A stretch of DNA of 29,868 bases from a virus: the IMG/VR virus record IMGVR_UViG_3300020469_000171, positions 1 through 29,868 of that record, one strand, 5' to 3'. A model generated the notes under the pieces. It searched no databases and was not told where the DNA came from. It saw only the letters and a program-made list of their open reading frames with translations. The first letter of the stretch is position 1; each line of letters starts with the position of its first letter. Made by a program: the position numbers and the translations under genes. Shown here piece by piece: positions 1-11,500 of this stretch.

Positions 1-117
1 TTTAAGGTATCTACAGAGTATTATCAGGTAGAAAACGGTGTAAAATGGGGTAGATTGGGTGATTGTGATGATTATTTTTGGACGACACCCGAAGAGCGAA
101 ATAAATCTAAAGAATAG
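1..117 (+). CDS. 3' end of an unidentified upstream gene (partial)
   Basis: Frame 1 is open from the window edge to a TAG at 115-117 and encodes 38 residues, ending DDYFWTTPEERNKSKE. The segment is hydrophilic and mixed-charge, with several aromatic residues (YY, W, YFW). The gene lies just upstream of gp25 on the same strand, so a late structural or assembly role is likely, but I do not recognise the family from so short a tail. It stops 3 nt before a late promoter, so the downstream block can be transcribed independently. Confidence 0.6.
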   Translation, partial: FKVSTEYYQVENGVKWGRLGDCDDYFWTTPEERNKSKE

Positions 118-119
118 GT

Positions 120-127
120 TATAAATA
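120..127 (+). promoter_or_regulatory. T4-type late promoter TATAAATA upstream of gp25
   Basis: An exact TATAAATA octamer lies in the 40-nt gap between the upstream stop and the gp25 ATG. T4-like phages start late transcription from this element through a gp55-type sigma factor, with initiation a few bases downstream, here about 132-135. It would drive gp25, gp6 and the giant ORF, since I see no other promoter in their junctions. A related CTAAATA lies at 141-147, but it is too close to the expected start to be needed. Confidence 0.8.
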
Positions 128-157
128 AAGGGAGATAATACTAAATATACCATTTAG

Positions 158-559
158 ATGGCAGTTCAACGCACATCACAATCATTCAAAGATATCAGTT
201 TATCCTTCAAACCACATCCTGTGACGAAGGATCTTCCAATATTGAAGAATGAACGTGCAATAGTTAGATCTGTTCGTAATTTAGTAGAAACCATTCCTAC
301 AGAAAGGTTCTTTAACTCAAATCTTGGAACTGATATACGTGCAAGTCTCTTTGAGAACTTCTATCCAACCCTAACTAAGGTGATAGAGGATCAAATTAAT
401 GAGACTATTGCCGTTTTTGAGCCTAGAGTTGAAAATTTAAAAGTGCAGATAGACGAATACGTTGATTCAAACGCTTTTAATGTGACAATTGTTTTCGATA
501 TAAGAGGATTGTCAATACCAACGCAATCTTTTGCCTTTCTACTAGAACCAACGAGATAA
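158..559 (+). CDS. gp25: baseplate wedge protein gp25 (GPW/gp25 family)
   Basis: This is a predicted structural component of the baseplate wedge, the small conserved protein that helps clamp wedges around the central hub in contractile tails. At 133 aa it matches T4 gp25 (132 aa) almost exactly. Family hallmarks include an N-terminal DISLSF strand, RSVRNLVETIPTERFF around residues 37-52, the LFENFYP segment around 64-70, and the family EPR motif at residues 88-90 (VFEPRVENL). The start is fixed: a TAG lies immediately in frame before the ATG. No strong Shine-Dalgarno sequence is visible; a GGAG lies 23 nt upstream. The stop is 1 nt from the gp6 ATG, indicating co-translation. The same pair of genes forms the minimal wedge core of other contractile systems. 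Confidence 0.93.
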   Translation: MAVQRTSQSFKDISLSFKPHPVTKDLPILKNERAIVRSVRNLVETIPTERFFNSNLGTDIRASLFENFYPTLTKVIEDQINETIAVFEPRVENLKVQIDEYVDSNAFNVTIVFDIRGLSIPTQSFAFLLEPTR

Positions 560-560
560 T

Positions 561-2504
561 ATGCCTTTTACTCAGTTCACAAGTTTAGATTTTGATGAAA
601 TTAAAGCCCAAATACGGGCTTATCTTCGTGCTAACAGCAATTTTAGTGATTTTGACTTTGAAGGATCAAACTTTTCAGTCTTAATAGACACTTTAGCATA
701 CAATACTTACATTAATGCGTTTAATGCAAACTTAGTTGCGAATGAATCCTTCTTAGATTCGGCAACTATTAGAGAAAATGTTGTTTCTCTTGCAAGAAAT
801 ATTGGTTATATACCCCGTTCAAAATCCTCTGCAGAGGCATCAGTTTACTTTAATATACAAACTGATTCAAATGAACCTATACTATACTTAAAACCAGGTT
901 TAGTATGCATAGGATCCGCAAATAACACCACATACAGGTTCTCAGTTTCTCAACCATTACATGCTGCCATTAAAAATGGTGTTGCATCTTTTGGAACTGC
1001 TGCAGATCCTGTTTCTGTTTTCCAAGGAACAGTATTAGAAGTACAATTCTTAGCAAATAATAGTGTAGATCAAAGATTTTTACTACAAAACCCTAATATT
1101 GATGCTTCTAGCATTAGAGTGTTCGTGTCTGGACCTTCAGATACTGGTATGGGTAGAGAATACTCTATGATTGATAATATTCTCAATCTTAATAAGAACT
1201 CAGAAGTCTTCTTTATACAGGAAGTGCAGGATGAAAAATATGAACTATTGTTTGGTGATGGGTACTTTGGAAAGCAATTAGAAAATAATTCAGTTATTAC
1301 AGTAAGATATATCGTAACTGATGGTTCGGAAAGTAATGGTGCATCTTCATTTAGTTTTCAAGGTGTAGTTACTGATAAAGATCCAAATACTACACCCAAT
1401 CCACCAACCGTAATACCAACTGCTGGTATCAGCATAAACACGGTTAATGGGGCGACAAACGGTGCTGATATGGAGAATATTAACTCCATTAAGTATTTTG
1501 CACCTAGACTGTATTCCGCACAGTACAGGGCGGTTACACCTAGAGATTATGAGGCAATAATACAGACAATTTATCCTAGAACAGAGTCTGTTGCTGTAAT
1601 TGGTGGTGAGGAGTTAGATCCACCACAATTCGGTAAAGTTCAAATTAGTATTAAACCAAAAAATGGAACTTATGTTTCTGATTTTGATAAACAGCAGATC
1701 AAACAAAAATTAAAGAGTTATGCTATTGCTGGTATTAATTCCGAAATAATTGATCTTAAGATACTATATGTTGAAATCGATTCAACTGTTTACTTTAATA
1801 CTGCTCAAATTTCCAATTCTAATAACTTACAGACAAAAATCTTAGGTTCTTTGAGAGATTATTCTCAAACTGTAGACATTAATAAGTTTGGTGGAAGATT
1901 TAAGTATAGTAAGATACTTCAATTAATTGATAGAGTTGATAATTCAATTACTTCTAATATAACAACGTTGAAGATTAGAAGAGATATGAAAGTTCTTCTT
2001 AATCAATTTGCACAATATGAGTTATGTTTTGGTAATAAATTCCATATTAATCCTGCAGGATTTAATATAAAGAGTACTGGATTTACCTTGAGTGGATCAA
2101 ATGATACTGTATTCATAACAGATGTTCCAAATAAGATGTCTAATGGCAATCTAGATGGAAGTGGAAAAGGTGTTTTGAGTGTAATTGCAAGAAATCAAAA
2201 AGAAGAATTGAAGGTTGTTGCTAAATCAGCAGGAACAGTTGATTACATTAAAGGTGAAATCATCTTAAATACATTAAATATTACTTCAACAGTAGCAGCA
2301 AACAATCTTATAGAGATTCAAGCATTCCCAGATTCAAATGATGTAGTTGGATTGAAGGATTTATACCTCAGTTTTGACGTTTCTAATAGTAAGATAAATA
2401 TGATTAAGGACGTAATTGCTTCTGGAGAAGATGTATCAGGAGTTGTATTTACAAGAGACTATTACACATCAAGTTACTCAAACGGAGACTTAGAGAGAAA
2501 ATAA
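561..2504 (+). CDS. gp6: baseplate wedge protein gp6 (Baseplate_J-like)
   Basis: This is a predicted wedge subunit that forms the inner iris of the baseplate as part of a gp6-gp6-gp7 heterotrimer (known from T4). Its 647 aa are close to T4 gp6 (660 aa). The N terminus has the typical LDFDEIKAQIRAYL start and the NTYINAFNANLVANESFLDSA helix pair around residues 45-70. The C-terminal half has the best signatures: FAPRLYSAQYRAVTPRDYEA around 313-332 and GGEELDPPQFGKVQI around 347-361. These resemble the corresponding T4 segments around TPRDYEA and PPQFGKV. A purine-rich GAGAG stretch near 2492 can serve as ribosome-binding site for the next gene, whose ATG directly abuts this stop. It shows no truncation or odd insertion. 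Confidence 0.93.
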   Translation: MPFTQFTSLDFDEIKAQIRAYLRANSNFSDFDFEGSNFSVLIDTLAYNTYINAFNANLVANESFLDSATIRENVVSLARNIGYIPRSKSSAEASVYFNIQTDSNEPILYLKPGLVCIGSANNTTYRFSVSQPLHAAIKNGVASFGTAADPVSVFQGTVLEVQFLANNSVDQRFLLQNPNIDASSIRVFVSGPSDTGMGREYSMIDNILNLNKNSEVFFIQEVQDEKYELLFGDGYFGKQLENNSVITVRYIVTDGSESNGASSFSFQGVVTDKDPNTTPNPPTVIPTAGISINTVNGATNGADMENINSIKYFAPRLYSAQYRAVTPRDYEAIIQTIYPRTESVAVIGGEELDPPQFGKVQISIKPKNGTYVSDFDKQQIKQKLKSYAIAGINSEIIDLKILYVEIDSTVYFNTAQISNSNNLQTKILGSLRDYSQTVDINKFGGRFKYSKILQLIDRVDNSITSNITTLKIRRDMKVLLNQFAQYELCFGNKFHINPAGFNIKSTGFTLSGSNDTVFITDVPNKMSNGNLDGSGKGVLSVIARNQKEELKVVAKSAGTVDYIKGEIILNTLNITSTVAANNLIEIQAFPDSNDVVGLKDLYLSFDVSNSKINMIKDVIASGEDVSGVVFTRDYYTSSYSNGDLERK

Positions 2505-5500
2505 ATGACCATAGGTATTGATAAAAGAGTTCAGGTTAATAAAATAGTTGAAAGTCAGCTGCCTGAATTTGTAAGGTCAGACTTTCCTCTTGCTGTTGAT
2601 TTTTTAAAGCAGTATTACCTTTCGCAAGAATTTCAAGGTGGTACAACTGATTTAATTGATAATTTAGATCAGTATTTAAAAGTTGATAACCTAGTTCCTG
2701 AAGTTGTTCATGGAACTACTACGTTGTCTTCTGCTGTTTCTACATCAGATACAACTATTACTGTTGCATCAACTAAAGGTTTTCCCGATACTTATGGTCT
2801 TTTAAAGATTGGTAATGAAATTATAACATATACTGCTAAAACAACAACTACTTTTACAGGTTGTCTTCGTGGTTTTAGTGGTGTAAGTGGATTTGAAGTT
2901 GGAATATCAACATCTTTAGATAATGTTAATAGAGAAGGTTTAGTATTTCAGAGCACAAAGGCAGAATCTCATTCTGCAAGTGCAACTGTCACTAACTTAA
3001 GTGTCTTATTCATACAAGAGTTCTATAGAAAGTTAAAGAAAACATTCTTACCTGGTTTAGAAGATAACGATTTTACTAAAGATCTTGATGTTGGTAACTT
3101 TATAAAGCATGCTAGATCTTTTTATCAATCAAAAGGTATTGAAGAATCTATCAGAATCTTATTAAAGGTTCTATTTGGAGAAGAATCTATAATATTAGAT
3201 TTAGAGGAGCGTTTATTCAAACCCTCTAGTGCAGAATTTATAAGAAGAGAAGTTATAATTGCTGATAGGATTAATGGCGATCCTCAGAATTTAGTTGGTC
3301 AAACTGTTTTTAAATCAACTGATTTGGGAACAAGTGCTTCTGTATCTGAAGTTGAAATATTGACTAGGAATGAAAAGATCTACTATAAGATCTCTTTATT
3401 TGTTGGATACTCTGATAGAGATTTAATTGAAGGAATATTTACTATTCCAGGTAGAACAAAGGTAATGGAATCAGTTTCAGTTGGTTCTTCCATCGTTTCT
3501 GTAGATTCTACTGTTGGATTTGCTCAGACTGGTTATGTTTTATGTGGTATTAACTCAATTACATATTCATCAAAATCAGTTAACCAGTTCTTTGGTTGTA
3601 CTAACATATCAGAAAACATTGGTATTGGTTCTGATCTTAGAGCAGATGAAACAATTTTTGGATATGAAGATGGGGATTTAGAAAAAAGAGTTGATTTAAG
3701 AATAACTGGTGTTCTATCTGAATTTAAAACGGTATCAGATATCTCTTCTGTATCTGAAGGCGAGAGAATTTTTGTTAAGAACGTTGGTGAAACTATACTT
3801 AATCCAACTGGCAGTAAGACTTATAAAGAAGTATTTGCTAACTCATGGATTTACAATACTAGTTCCAGATATCAGATCACTCAAATTAACGGTTCTACTC
3901 TTGTATTTGGAAGTTCAATTGACAAATCTAGTTTAAAAGTTGGTGATAGAGCAGAAATTTTAAGTAGAAACTCCGAAAATGTTGAAGTTTCACTTGTAGA
4001 AATAACAAATATTGATGTTGCTGGTAATACAGTTCAAGTTTCTGGAATATCTGGATTCACTCCTGTAGTTGGTTTATATTATGATTTAAGAAGAAAACTG
4101 AATAAAGCATCTAGTCAAGGTATAGAAATATTAGAAGGTAATTCAAATATTATATCTGATGTGCTAAACGTATATACTGATGATGATATTGATGGATATG
4201 TTGCATCTAACTCTCTACCAAGTTATACATTACCTTCATCTGTTAAGAGAACTTTAATTTCTATATCAACAATAACTTCTATTGGTGGAATATTTGAGCA
4301 ACTAGGTGGTTTTAATGGTGGATATGATGAAGTAACCAAGGATTATAATCAAGTCTTTTCTGGTAATAATGATGAAATTGAGTTAATTACTGGAGATGCT
4401 GTAGTTTATGAATCATCTAATCCATTAACTAACTTAGAATCTGGTACAACTTACTATGTTGAAATAGTTCAACCAAAACCTGGTATAATTAGACTATATC
4501 GTTCCAGAGGAATGATAGGTAATGTAGTAAATGCTATCAGATTTACTGCTGAAGGACTTGCAATAACTTCTACTCATACATTTACAAAAGAAAGTGAGTA
4601 CGCTAAGAATTTATCTGCTAATAAAATTCTTAAGAAATTCCCATTAAGTCAAGATTTATACATTTCTGGAAAACGTGAAGTACCAATTAATAATATTGGT
4701 ATGTTGATTGATGGTGTTCAAATAAGAACTCCTATATCAGAAGATTACATTTATTATGGTCCTGTTGATAGTGTAGATGTATACAATGCGGGTGAAGGTT
4801 ATGATGTAGTAAATCCACCAAGATTGGTTATTGAAAACAGTATTGGTGCTGGTGTAACAGCGTTAATCGAACCTGTTATTGAAGGAACAGTTAAAGAATT
4901 ATTTGTAGATCCACATGATTTTGATATAGATGAAGTAAAGGCAATTTCATTAACTGGTGGTAATGGATCTGGTTGTCTCTTAGAACCAGTTATTGGACAA
5001 AGATTTAGAGAATTACTCTTTGATAGTAGAGATATTTTCTTTAATGGTGGCATATCAATTGAAGATGAAACAATTACTTTCAAAAAGAAGCATTTCTTAT
5101 CACCTGGTGAGGTTGTTTACTATAACAGTAATGGTAATCCTGCTATTGGTGTTGGTGGATTTGGAGACACTTCAAATACTGCTAGTGGAAGATTAGCAAC
5201 TGGTGCTCCATATAACATCAGAATCATTAACTCACGTACAATCCAGTTGCATCAAACATATGAAGATGCAATTACTGGTATTAATACGATTGGTATTTCA
5301 ACTGCAACTAATGCTGCAGGTACTCATAAGTTTAGAACTGTATCTAAGAGGACATTACAATCAGTTAAAGTTCTAAATTCTGGTTCTGGATATCAATATA
5401 GAAAGTTACACATTAAACCAACAGATGTTTCTGTAGGATATGCAAAGATAAACTTTAAGGATCATGGGTTCAAAGATGGTGATCTTGTTGAATACACGAC

Positions 5501-8500
5501 TTCAGGTACTGTCATTACTGGATTGAGTACATCTAACAATTATCATATATTGAAAGTTGATGATGATTCTTTCAGATTAGCAGATGCAGGTATCGGAACT
5601 CCATCTAGAGGCACTTATACTAGGCGTGATTATGTTGGATTTGAATCGCAGGGTGAAGGATTCCAGACATTTAAATATCCAGATATTAAAGTAACTGCAG
5701 AAGTTTCATTTGGATCAACTGTTACTGGATCATTTAATTTTACTCCAGTAGTTACAGGAAGCATAGTTAATACTTATCTTTATGAACAAGGCACTAAGTA
5801 TGGTTCAGATGTATTAAATTTACAGAAAAATCCAAAAATAACTGTTGAAAATGGAAAAGACGCTATTGTTAGTGGTTCTATTGTAGGTGGTAAGGTAGTT
5901 GATGTTCAAGTTTTAAATAGAGGATCTCAATATTATTCTTTACCAGAAGTTACTGTAGAAGCAGTTGGAATGACTACAACTGGAGTTACTGGTGCTGGAG
6001 TTTTTGGAAATGGTGCTATACTAAAACCAAACATTAGTGAAGGAAGATTAACTGGTGTAGAAGTAATTAATTCTGGTATTGGATATACTGCTTCTTTGGT
6101 TACATTTAGTGTTAAGGCAAGAGGAAGGAATGCTAAGTTTGAACCGAGAGTTAGAAAATTAACAGTTGATAATAATAACAGACAGGGTAGTTACAGTTTA
6201 AATTCTGAAGGTGAAAATAGTTTACATCTTAGTGTTCATGGATATACATCAGAAATTAGATCAACTTTTAATGATGATGGAACAAAACACTCTCCAATTA
6301 TTGGTTGGGCATATGATGGAAATCCAATTTACGGACCATATGGATATACTAAGATTGATGAGTTAGGACCTGCTGTTGGAATCGTAACTTCTGGATATAC
6401 TTTAAATCCATCTAAAGTTATAGATCGTCCATCTTTAACTGAGTTTGAATCTGGATTCTTTACTGAGGATTGGCAATATACAGGAGAATATACTCTTGAT
6501 GAACATAATGGTAGATTCTGCAAAACTGATGAATTTCCAGATGGTGTTTATGCATATTTTGCTAGTGTAGCACCTAGTCAGCAGACAAATGATTTAGAAC
6601 CAAGTTTCCCATACTTTATTGGTAAAACCTATAGATCTCCTTATATTTCATCCAATACTACATTAACACAAGAATTCGACTTCAATTCCTCAAATTTAGC
6701 AAGGAATACATTCCCATACAAAGTTGGTAATGCTTTAGCCGATAATGATTTTATTGTAGAATCTAATGAATTTTTAAGACAATTAACAACAGTTGAATCG
6801 GTTACTACTGGTCAAATTGATGAATTGCAAGTTTTAGATGGTGGTGATGGATATAAAGTTGGTGACTTTACAGATTTTGATGATACTGAAACTAATGGAG
6901 TAGGACTTAGAGGACAAGTTAAATCTTTAGTTGGTATTGGTATTTCTAGTATTGAGACTCAATTGACTAGATTTGAGAATGCAGTATTTACATGGAAAAC
7001 TGGCAATACAGTTACTGCAACATATTCACCATTCTTTGAAATAAATGATCAGGATACTGTTTCTATTTCTGGGTTAAGTAGTTCAATAGTTCATCTTACA
7101 AATTCGTTTACTGTTGGAATTTCAACTAATAAGATTGGACTTGCTCAATCTATGACTGCAAATGCAGTTGTTACTGGTAGAGTTGATGATATTTACGTAA
7201 ATGTAATACCAAATTCAGTTTCTGTTGGATCTTCTATAAAAATTAATGATAGTGAGATTGTTAAAGTTCTCAATATCTTTGATGTAGGATCTATCTTAAG
7301 AGTAAAGAGATATAGTTCAGGTATTGGTCACACTTACGGATCTAAATTAGATGTTCTAAACAGAGAGATTGAAATACCAGTTAAGATTGAAAAATTTGAT
7401 TCTAGGATTAATGACTTAGTTTACTTTAATGCTAATGAATCAGTAGGTCTTGGTACAACTGCTGGTACTACAATTAGCGTTAATTACACCGTTGGCGAAA
7501 CTGCAAAAGAGGTTTCTATCCCAACAAGATTGATATATCTTCCAAATCATCCTTTCGTTAATGGGCAGGAGTTAACTTTCACTAAAAGAGGAACTGCTAC
7601 ATCTTTGATTGTTGGTGAGGAGAGTGATCCAAATAATCTATTCAATCTTCCTGATGTAACAACAGATACGTTTACCGTATATGCAATCAATAAAGGACAA
7701 AATTATATTGGTCTTGTAACTGAAAGAACTTCAATTGGTAGTACAAGTGAAGGATTATTCTTCCACGGTAATGGATCTGATGATTATGAATATGCATTAG
7801 AATCCAATCACACTCAGGTTATTGGTGATGTTGATGACATTACAGCAACAATTATTACAAATATCGGAGCAGCAAGAACAAGCACACACGGTCTGAATAA
7901 TGATGATGTAGTTAATCTAAATGTCATACCAAATAATGTTGTTGGCGTTGGTAGCACAGCACCATTAAGTCTTTCTTTCAATTCAGAATTCCAAAAATTA
8001 TTGGTTAACAGGACTGGATTTGGTTCTGATGCCATAGATGTAGTAAACAATACGATTACAATTAACTCTCACGGATATAAAACTGGTGATAGAGTTTTAT
8101 ATGAAAGTAGTGATTCTACAAGTGGATTGAGTGATCCTTGTTACTATGTTTATGAACAGACTTCAAGTAAGTTTAGTTTAGGTGAAACTCTAAATGATGT
8201 TCAAAATCAACCACCTTTATTAGTTGGTATTACTTCAACTGGTGGTGAAACTCACAGTGTTGCTTTAGTTAATCCACAATTAAGAGTAACTAAGAACGCT
8301 AAGTTATCATTTAATGTTTCTGATACTTCTTTATCTGGGTATGATCTTAAGTTCTTCTATGATAAAGAGTTTAAGAATGAATTTATTAGTTCTCAAGACA
8401 GTAGTATTTTTAATATTTCAGGTGTAGGAACTGTAGGAGTTGGCACAACATCAACAAAATCAATTTCTTTCTCAAAATCTACTCCAACTCAATTGTATTA

Positions 8501-11500
8501 TGGAATTGAAAAGGGTGGATATATTAGTACTGCAGATCCATTAGTTTCAAATTATTCCGAAATTAAGTTTGTAGATAGTGCTTATAGTGGTGACTACAAG
8601 GTATTTGAGGTAACTCCAGATAAATTTAAAGTTTCTCCAACAAGAATACCAGAACTTCTTTCATATCAAGCAGATGAATGTGAAATAATTGAATATTCAA
8701 CCGAATCTAAGACTGTAGTTGGATCTGTGAAGGAATTAAAAGTAATTTCTAAAGGTGTTGATTATAAGAAGATTCCAAAATTTGAAAGTATTGTTAGTGA
8801 AAATGGATCAAATGCAAATGTTGTAGCACTTTCTACTTCAATTGCAAGAATTAATGATGTAAGGATTCTTGATATTGGTTATGAATATCCATCAGACAAA
8901 ACTTTAAGTCCAGAAGCATTCGTTTCACCTGTAATTAGGATTGATAATGTAGATAGTATAAAATCTATTGGTATTGTAGATGGTGGTAATCAGTTCTTAT
9001 CTGCCCCAGATGTTATTGTTTACGATCCTGAGAGTGATAAAGTTGTAGATGATACTTCATTAACAGCAAACACTCCACACCAATCAATTTCTGAAGTTAA
9101 TATTGTTGCACCTATTCAAGGACTAAAATCAGTAACTCATAGAATTATTACTATTAACAACTCTAATGGTGTTGGAATCAGTTCTATGACTGGTGGTGGA
9201 AGCGGAATTGTTACATGTGTATTAGAAACTCCAATAAACGGATTTGTAAATCCACCATTTGCAACTGGAGATGAGATTTTTGTAGAAGGTGTTGAACTAT
9301 TTGGTGAAGCAGGTATTGGAACACAAACCAATACAAACTCTACTGGTATTGCTACTGGTGGAGATGGTTACAACTCTGCAAATTATCAGTACAGATTCTT
9401 TACAGTTGATGATTATACAAATTCAAATCCTGCTGTTTTAAGGTATAGTATTGCTGGTCTAACAACCAATCCAGGTATTGCTAAAACTTTCCAATCTGGT
9501 TATGCAAATATTATCAATAGAAAGAATTATCCAGTATTTGAAGTTATTCAAGAGAGGGGTTTATTACTACTTAACGAAAGTATTCTTGTAAAAGGAACAA
9601 ATACCTTTATTGAAAGAGGATTAACAGTAGTAGAATCTAGAGAAGATTTCATTAAAATTGATGGCGAGTATCAATTAAGAATTGGTGACAGAATACAGGG
9701 TGCTAATAGTAATATTAGTGCAACAGTAACTGGTATTACTGGTAATAGAGCTAAGTTTAAAGTTGATTATTCTAATAGACAAGACTTTGGTTGGTTGGAT
9801 AATACTGGAAAATTAAATGAAGATTTCCAAGTTATACCAAATAATGACTACTATCAGAATCTATCGTACTCTATTAAGAGTCCAGTTGCTTGGGATGATT
9901 TAGTTAACCCAGTTAATAGATTAGTTCATCCATCAGGACTTAAGAATTTTTCTGATGTTGGTATAACATCTTCTGTTGTTGTTGGTATTGGAACTACAAT
10001 TCAGGCAACTCCAGTTATAGTTGTTGATCTTATGACCGATAAAAGAGTTGATACAATCAACAACTTTGACTTTGGAAGAGATTATGACGCTAGACCTGAA
10101 GTAAATCCAATAAAATCTAAATTTGCAACATTCCAGAATACAAAACTAACTGACTTTACTAAGTGTAAATCAAATAGAGTTTTAATTCATGATGATATTA
10201 GTGGAAGATTCTCAAGTAAAGGGTTCCAAGATATATTTACTGAAGTTGAAGAGATTGATGGCAACTTTACAAAATATTTGGTACAGGTTGTTAATGCGGA
10301 TACTCTTGATGTACAGTTATCGGAAATAGCAGTATTAACCACTACAAATAATGCATTTATAGTTGAGAAATCAACAGACTTTACTAATATGAAGTTGGGT
10401 GATTTTGAAGCAACAGCAGATGCATTCCAAAGAAAAGCATTTAACTTCTTACCTACTGATAAGTATGATAGGGATCATGATATTAAGATTCTTAAAACAG
10501 AGTTCATTACTAATGCAGTTAAAACTGAATCAACTTCAATAGGACAGATTGATCTAACTGGTGCTAATGTAAAAGTTGCAATTGGACAAACAGACACTAA
10601 TGATAATATTATTGGAGTTACTACAACAACCATAGCACAATTCTCTGATTCTGATTTTAATGGATTCTTTGCTGATGTCCTACTTCAGGACAATATTACT
10701 AAAGAACTTAACTATGGTGAGGTTATAGTAGACTTTGATGGAACTAATATTTTCTATGCAGAAACTTATGTTGATGCATTAAATGTTACTTATAGTGCAT
10801 CTAGGGTTGGAGTTCTTACTGCAAGATATGATTCTGGTACAATTTACTTTGAATGTGAAAATGATACGAAGAGATTAATTAATGCAAGTGCAAATGTTGT
10901 TGGTTTAGGTGCAACAATTGATAATAATGGAATTGTTGGAGTTGGAACATATAGATATGCAGTTCCTGGACAACCTGTAGGTGCTGAAAGAAGTGCTAGA
11001 TTAGAATCAACTTATCATACAGGAACTTCAACACCAATATTAATTTCTAGAATTGATAAGAGAATTGATAGTTCAGTTAAGACTCTTGTAAGGGTTTCTA
11101 GTAATTCTGAATCTGCTATACATCAGGCGGTTATTTTACAGGATGACGGTACTGCAACTACTATACAATATCCATTTACAGGTCAATCTAATAGTGGATT
11201 GGGTACAATAGGAGCAGTTACATCAGGAAATAATATTGATATTAACTTCTACCCAGATACATCACAAACAGGTTTAATTGAAGTTCAAGCATATAATGAA
11301 GTATTCAATACAATAAACGATTTCCGTAATACTCCAGAATCTCTATTAGTTGGTCCTGCAGAGAAGAGTATATTATTATCTGCTTATGATGGTGTAAATG
11401 GAAGCAGAGCAAATAAGGTTAATTTTGAATTGGAACATAAAAATATTCCAATTTATACTAAAAAATTCAATCCTGCAGATTCAACACAGTTAGATTTGAC

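Noticed and set aside
1-117. Assignment of the upstream fragment to gp5, gp53 or a PAAR protein on positional grounds
   Set aside because: The 38 visible residues carry no diagnostic motif, and gene order upstream of gp25 varies among T4-like phages.
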